A DNA stretch of 64,000 nt, from assembly GCF_003589595.1 (NCBI RefSeq), contig NW_020655294.1, forward strand, positions 424,043-488,042, read 5' to 3'. Made by a program: the position numbers and the translations under genes. This document shows positions 62,565 through 64,000 of the stretch, piece by piece (the stretch's first letter is position 1; each line of letters begins with the position of its first letter). This DNA is from Hyposmocoma kahamanoa. Taxonomy: Eukaryota; Arthropoda; Insecta; Lepidoptera; Cosmopterigidae. Under the pieces are notes generated by a model. The model made no database searches, was not told the DNA's origin, and saw only the letters and a list, made by a program, of their open reading frames with translations.

Positions 62565-63115
62565 TTTTTTTTTTGCATATTTCTCTTTTGTTAAGTTAAT
62601 CTTTGGTTGATTCTTATGACAATGGACATACAAAAAGGTCACCTTCACACTAAATTATAATCTGCAAAATGCTAATGCAACCTTTCTAACGCTTTATATA
62701 AAACTAATCCTCTTTTCCTTTTTTTCAGTTAACGCCACAATATTAATACTGGAGCACGGTATTGTACGCCACGTTATGAATTTTTATGGCCAGTGATTAT
62801 CGCGACGTTACACATTATCCCATATTTTAAACATGGTAATTTCTCTTTTTTTAGGTCTCTTTTTTGTTTACCTGCTTATGTCATTAGTTGTAAACAATTT
62901 GACCAGTCTGTCTTTTCTTTTCATTCAGAGAGATATTTAATGGATATTTTTTAGATTTCAATACGAGATTATTTAACTATGGAAACTCCTATGAAGCTGC
63001 GAAAAGAAATCAGATGACTCATAAATTTTGGACACGTGGGTATAAACAATATAAACATGTCAGACAACAACGCCAATGACGTGGTCTCAAAATAGGGAAT
63101 TTCATGTGTAACAAG
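62565..63115. other. unassigned AT-rich stretch
   Basis: Lies upstream of the RT core on its coding strand, but no RT block A or endonuclease motif could be read. Confidence 0.35.
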
Positions 63116-63119
63116 AGTA

Positions 63120-63230
63120 CTATAGCAACGGAATTCAGGATACTACATACAACATTAATTCATATCCCAAATTGGTCCTACCGGCAATCGAACCCGGGAC
63201 CTACGAGGTTGTCGAAACATAGAAGATATG
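63120..63230 (-). repeat. tRNA-derived SINE (family K)
   Basis: The minus strand contains the B-box-like GGGTTCGATTGCCGG followed by taggaccaatttgggatatg. It resembles the plus-strand copy at 23462. Confidence 0.6.
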
Positions 63231-63234
63231 ATTA

Positions 63235-63705
63235 TTTTATGCAATTTCAGGGTGGTTAACTTAGTAAATGTTGCTCGTACCGATCATCATCCCCTAAAAA
63301 TATAGCAAAACTTTTACAGTCAACCAGGACACTGAATTTGTTCCTGTTATATTAACAATGCATAGTATGTAAGTCTCTATTAAATGTATAAGTAGAGCAC
63401 TACACGAGATAAAGAATGTTAGTCTTGTTTATAGTCTACTGTATAATTTGATAGCTTCTTGTATACAAAAGGTAACTTTAATAACAGCGTTTCCTAACGG
63501 TAAAGATAAATGCTTTTAGTAACTTACGTACATTTTTGATAAAATATAAAGTTTTGTAACAACTTCAGGAGAATATATATTTTTACAGAGGTTCTTCTTA
63601 AAATAAACATTTTGCTCACAAAATTCCTTAAGATAAACAAATTTCGTTAGATAATTTTACGGATTCGATTTTTTATTGCATTGTTTTGGTATCTTAAGAA
63701 ATGTT
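63235..63705. other. unassigned AT-rich stretch
   Basis: Nothing recognised. Confidence 0.35.
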
Positions 63706-63714
63706 AAATATAAT

Positions 63715-64000
63715 ATTAATACAAAGATTGAACACTCAGAAAAAATTCCTTCGATCCGGCCGGATTCGAACCGACGTCTTCTAGCATACCGTATCAGACG
63801 CTGTACCAACTAAGCCATGGAATGAACCAGCGGACCTCACGAATTTTTCTATGTGCTTATGTCGTGTCTTTGTATTTGGTTTTTCAACGATTTTTTCGTC
63901 GTAGCGCCATCTATGAGAAATCTATGAAAGTTCTATCACAAATTAGTGGAGTAATTTTACAAAAAATAATTGAATATCAATTCAATAAAAATTTAAATAT
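63715..64000 (-). repeat. SINE D copy, running off the window end
   Basis: Minus strand A box TGGCTTAGTTGG (63807-63818) and B box GGTTCGAATCC (63762-63772), the least mutated head of this family here. The AT tail ataattgaatatcaattcaa ends near the window edge. Confidence 0.9.

Noticed and set aside
1..64000. Bacterial or viral origin, operons, ribosome-binding sites, origins of replication
   Set aside because: No dense coding, no Shine-Dalgarno-linked frames and only eukaryotic transposable-element signatures.

Overview
The window looks like a repeat-dense, gene-poor stretch of an insect nuclear genome, most likely a moth or butterfly. It is AT-rich and has no bacterial-style gene packing. 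Every coding trace I can identify belongs to a eukaryotic transposable element. The interspersed families (tRNA-headed SINEs, Jockey- and RTE-like LINEs, a Penelope-like element, short DNA transposons) are of the kind that fill lepidopteran introns and intergenic DNA. The order-level assignment is inference from that repertoire. I found no host protein gene, rRNA or functional tRNA that I could support.

Layout. 0-10 kb: tRNA-related SINE remnants, RTE-like and Jockey-like LINE pieces, copies of a dispersed family (here B), a 286-bp MITE (F) with its own nested insertion, and a 589-bp MITE (E). 10-20 kb: a MADF-domain start, Penelope-like palindromes, tRNA-headed SINEs (D), a BEL/Pao integrase-end fragment, and a deleted PIF/Harbinger element sitting inside a SINE. 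19.5-31 kb: a Ty3/gypsy protease/RT junction piece, LINE 3' ends, more E copies, a 150-bp (ACAGTG)n array, and the best-preserved LINE (RT domain, minus strand, with poly(A) tail). 32-45 kb: palindromic motifs, RTE and other LINE ends, a long-TIR element splitting a SINE, a GIY-YIG endonuclease piece of a Penelope-like element, and another F copy. 45-50 kb: the quietest part, with few recognisable repeats but a perfect heat-shock-element-like array followed by degenerate repeats. 50-64 kb: a nearly intact Tc1/mariner element with identical 26-bp TIRs, a 378-bp THAP-encoding P-like element with a perfect 8-bp target duplication, further LINE ends and SINEs.

How the parts relate. The elements do not form a pathway; the organising principle is nesting. 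At least seven insertions can be read to or near the base from interrupted repeats: foldback in F; SINE H in E; Harbinger in SINE A; LINE tail in Penelope-like DNA; long-TIR element in SINE A; Tc1 in family B; P-like in SINE A. These give relative ages, with A, B and E among the older layers and Tc1 among the youngest. The most novel-looking item is the P-like THAP element at 55126-55503.

Family letters A-K are labels local to this annotation, not database names.
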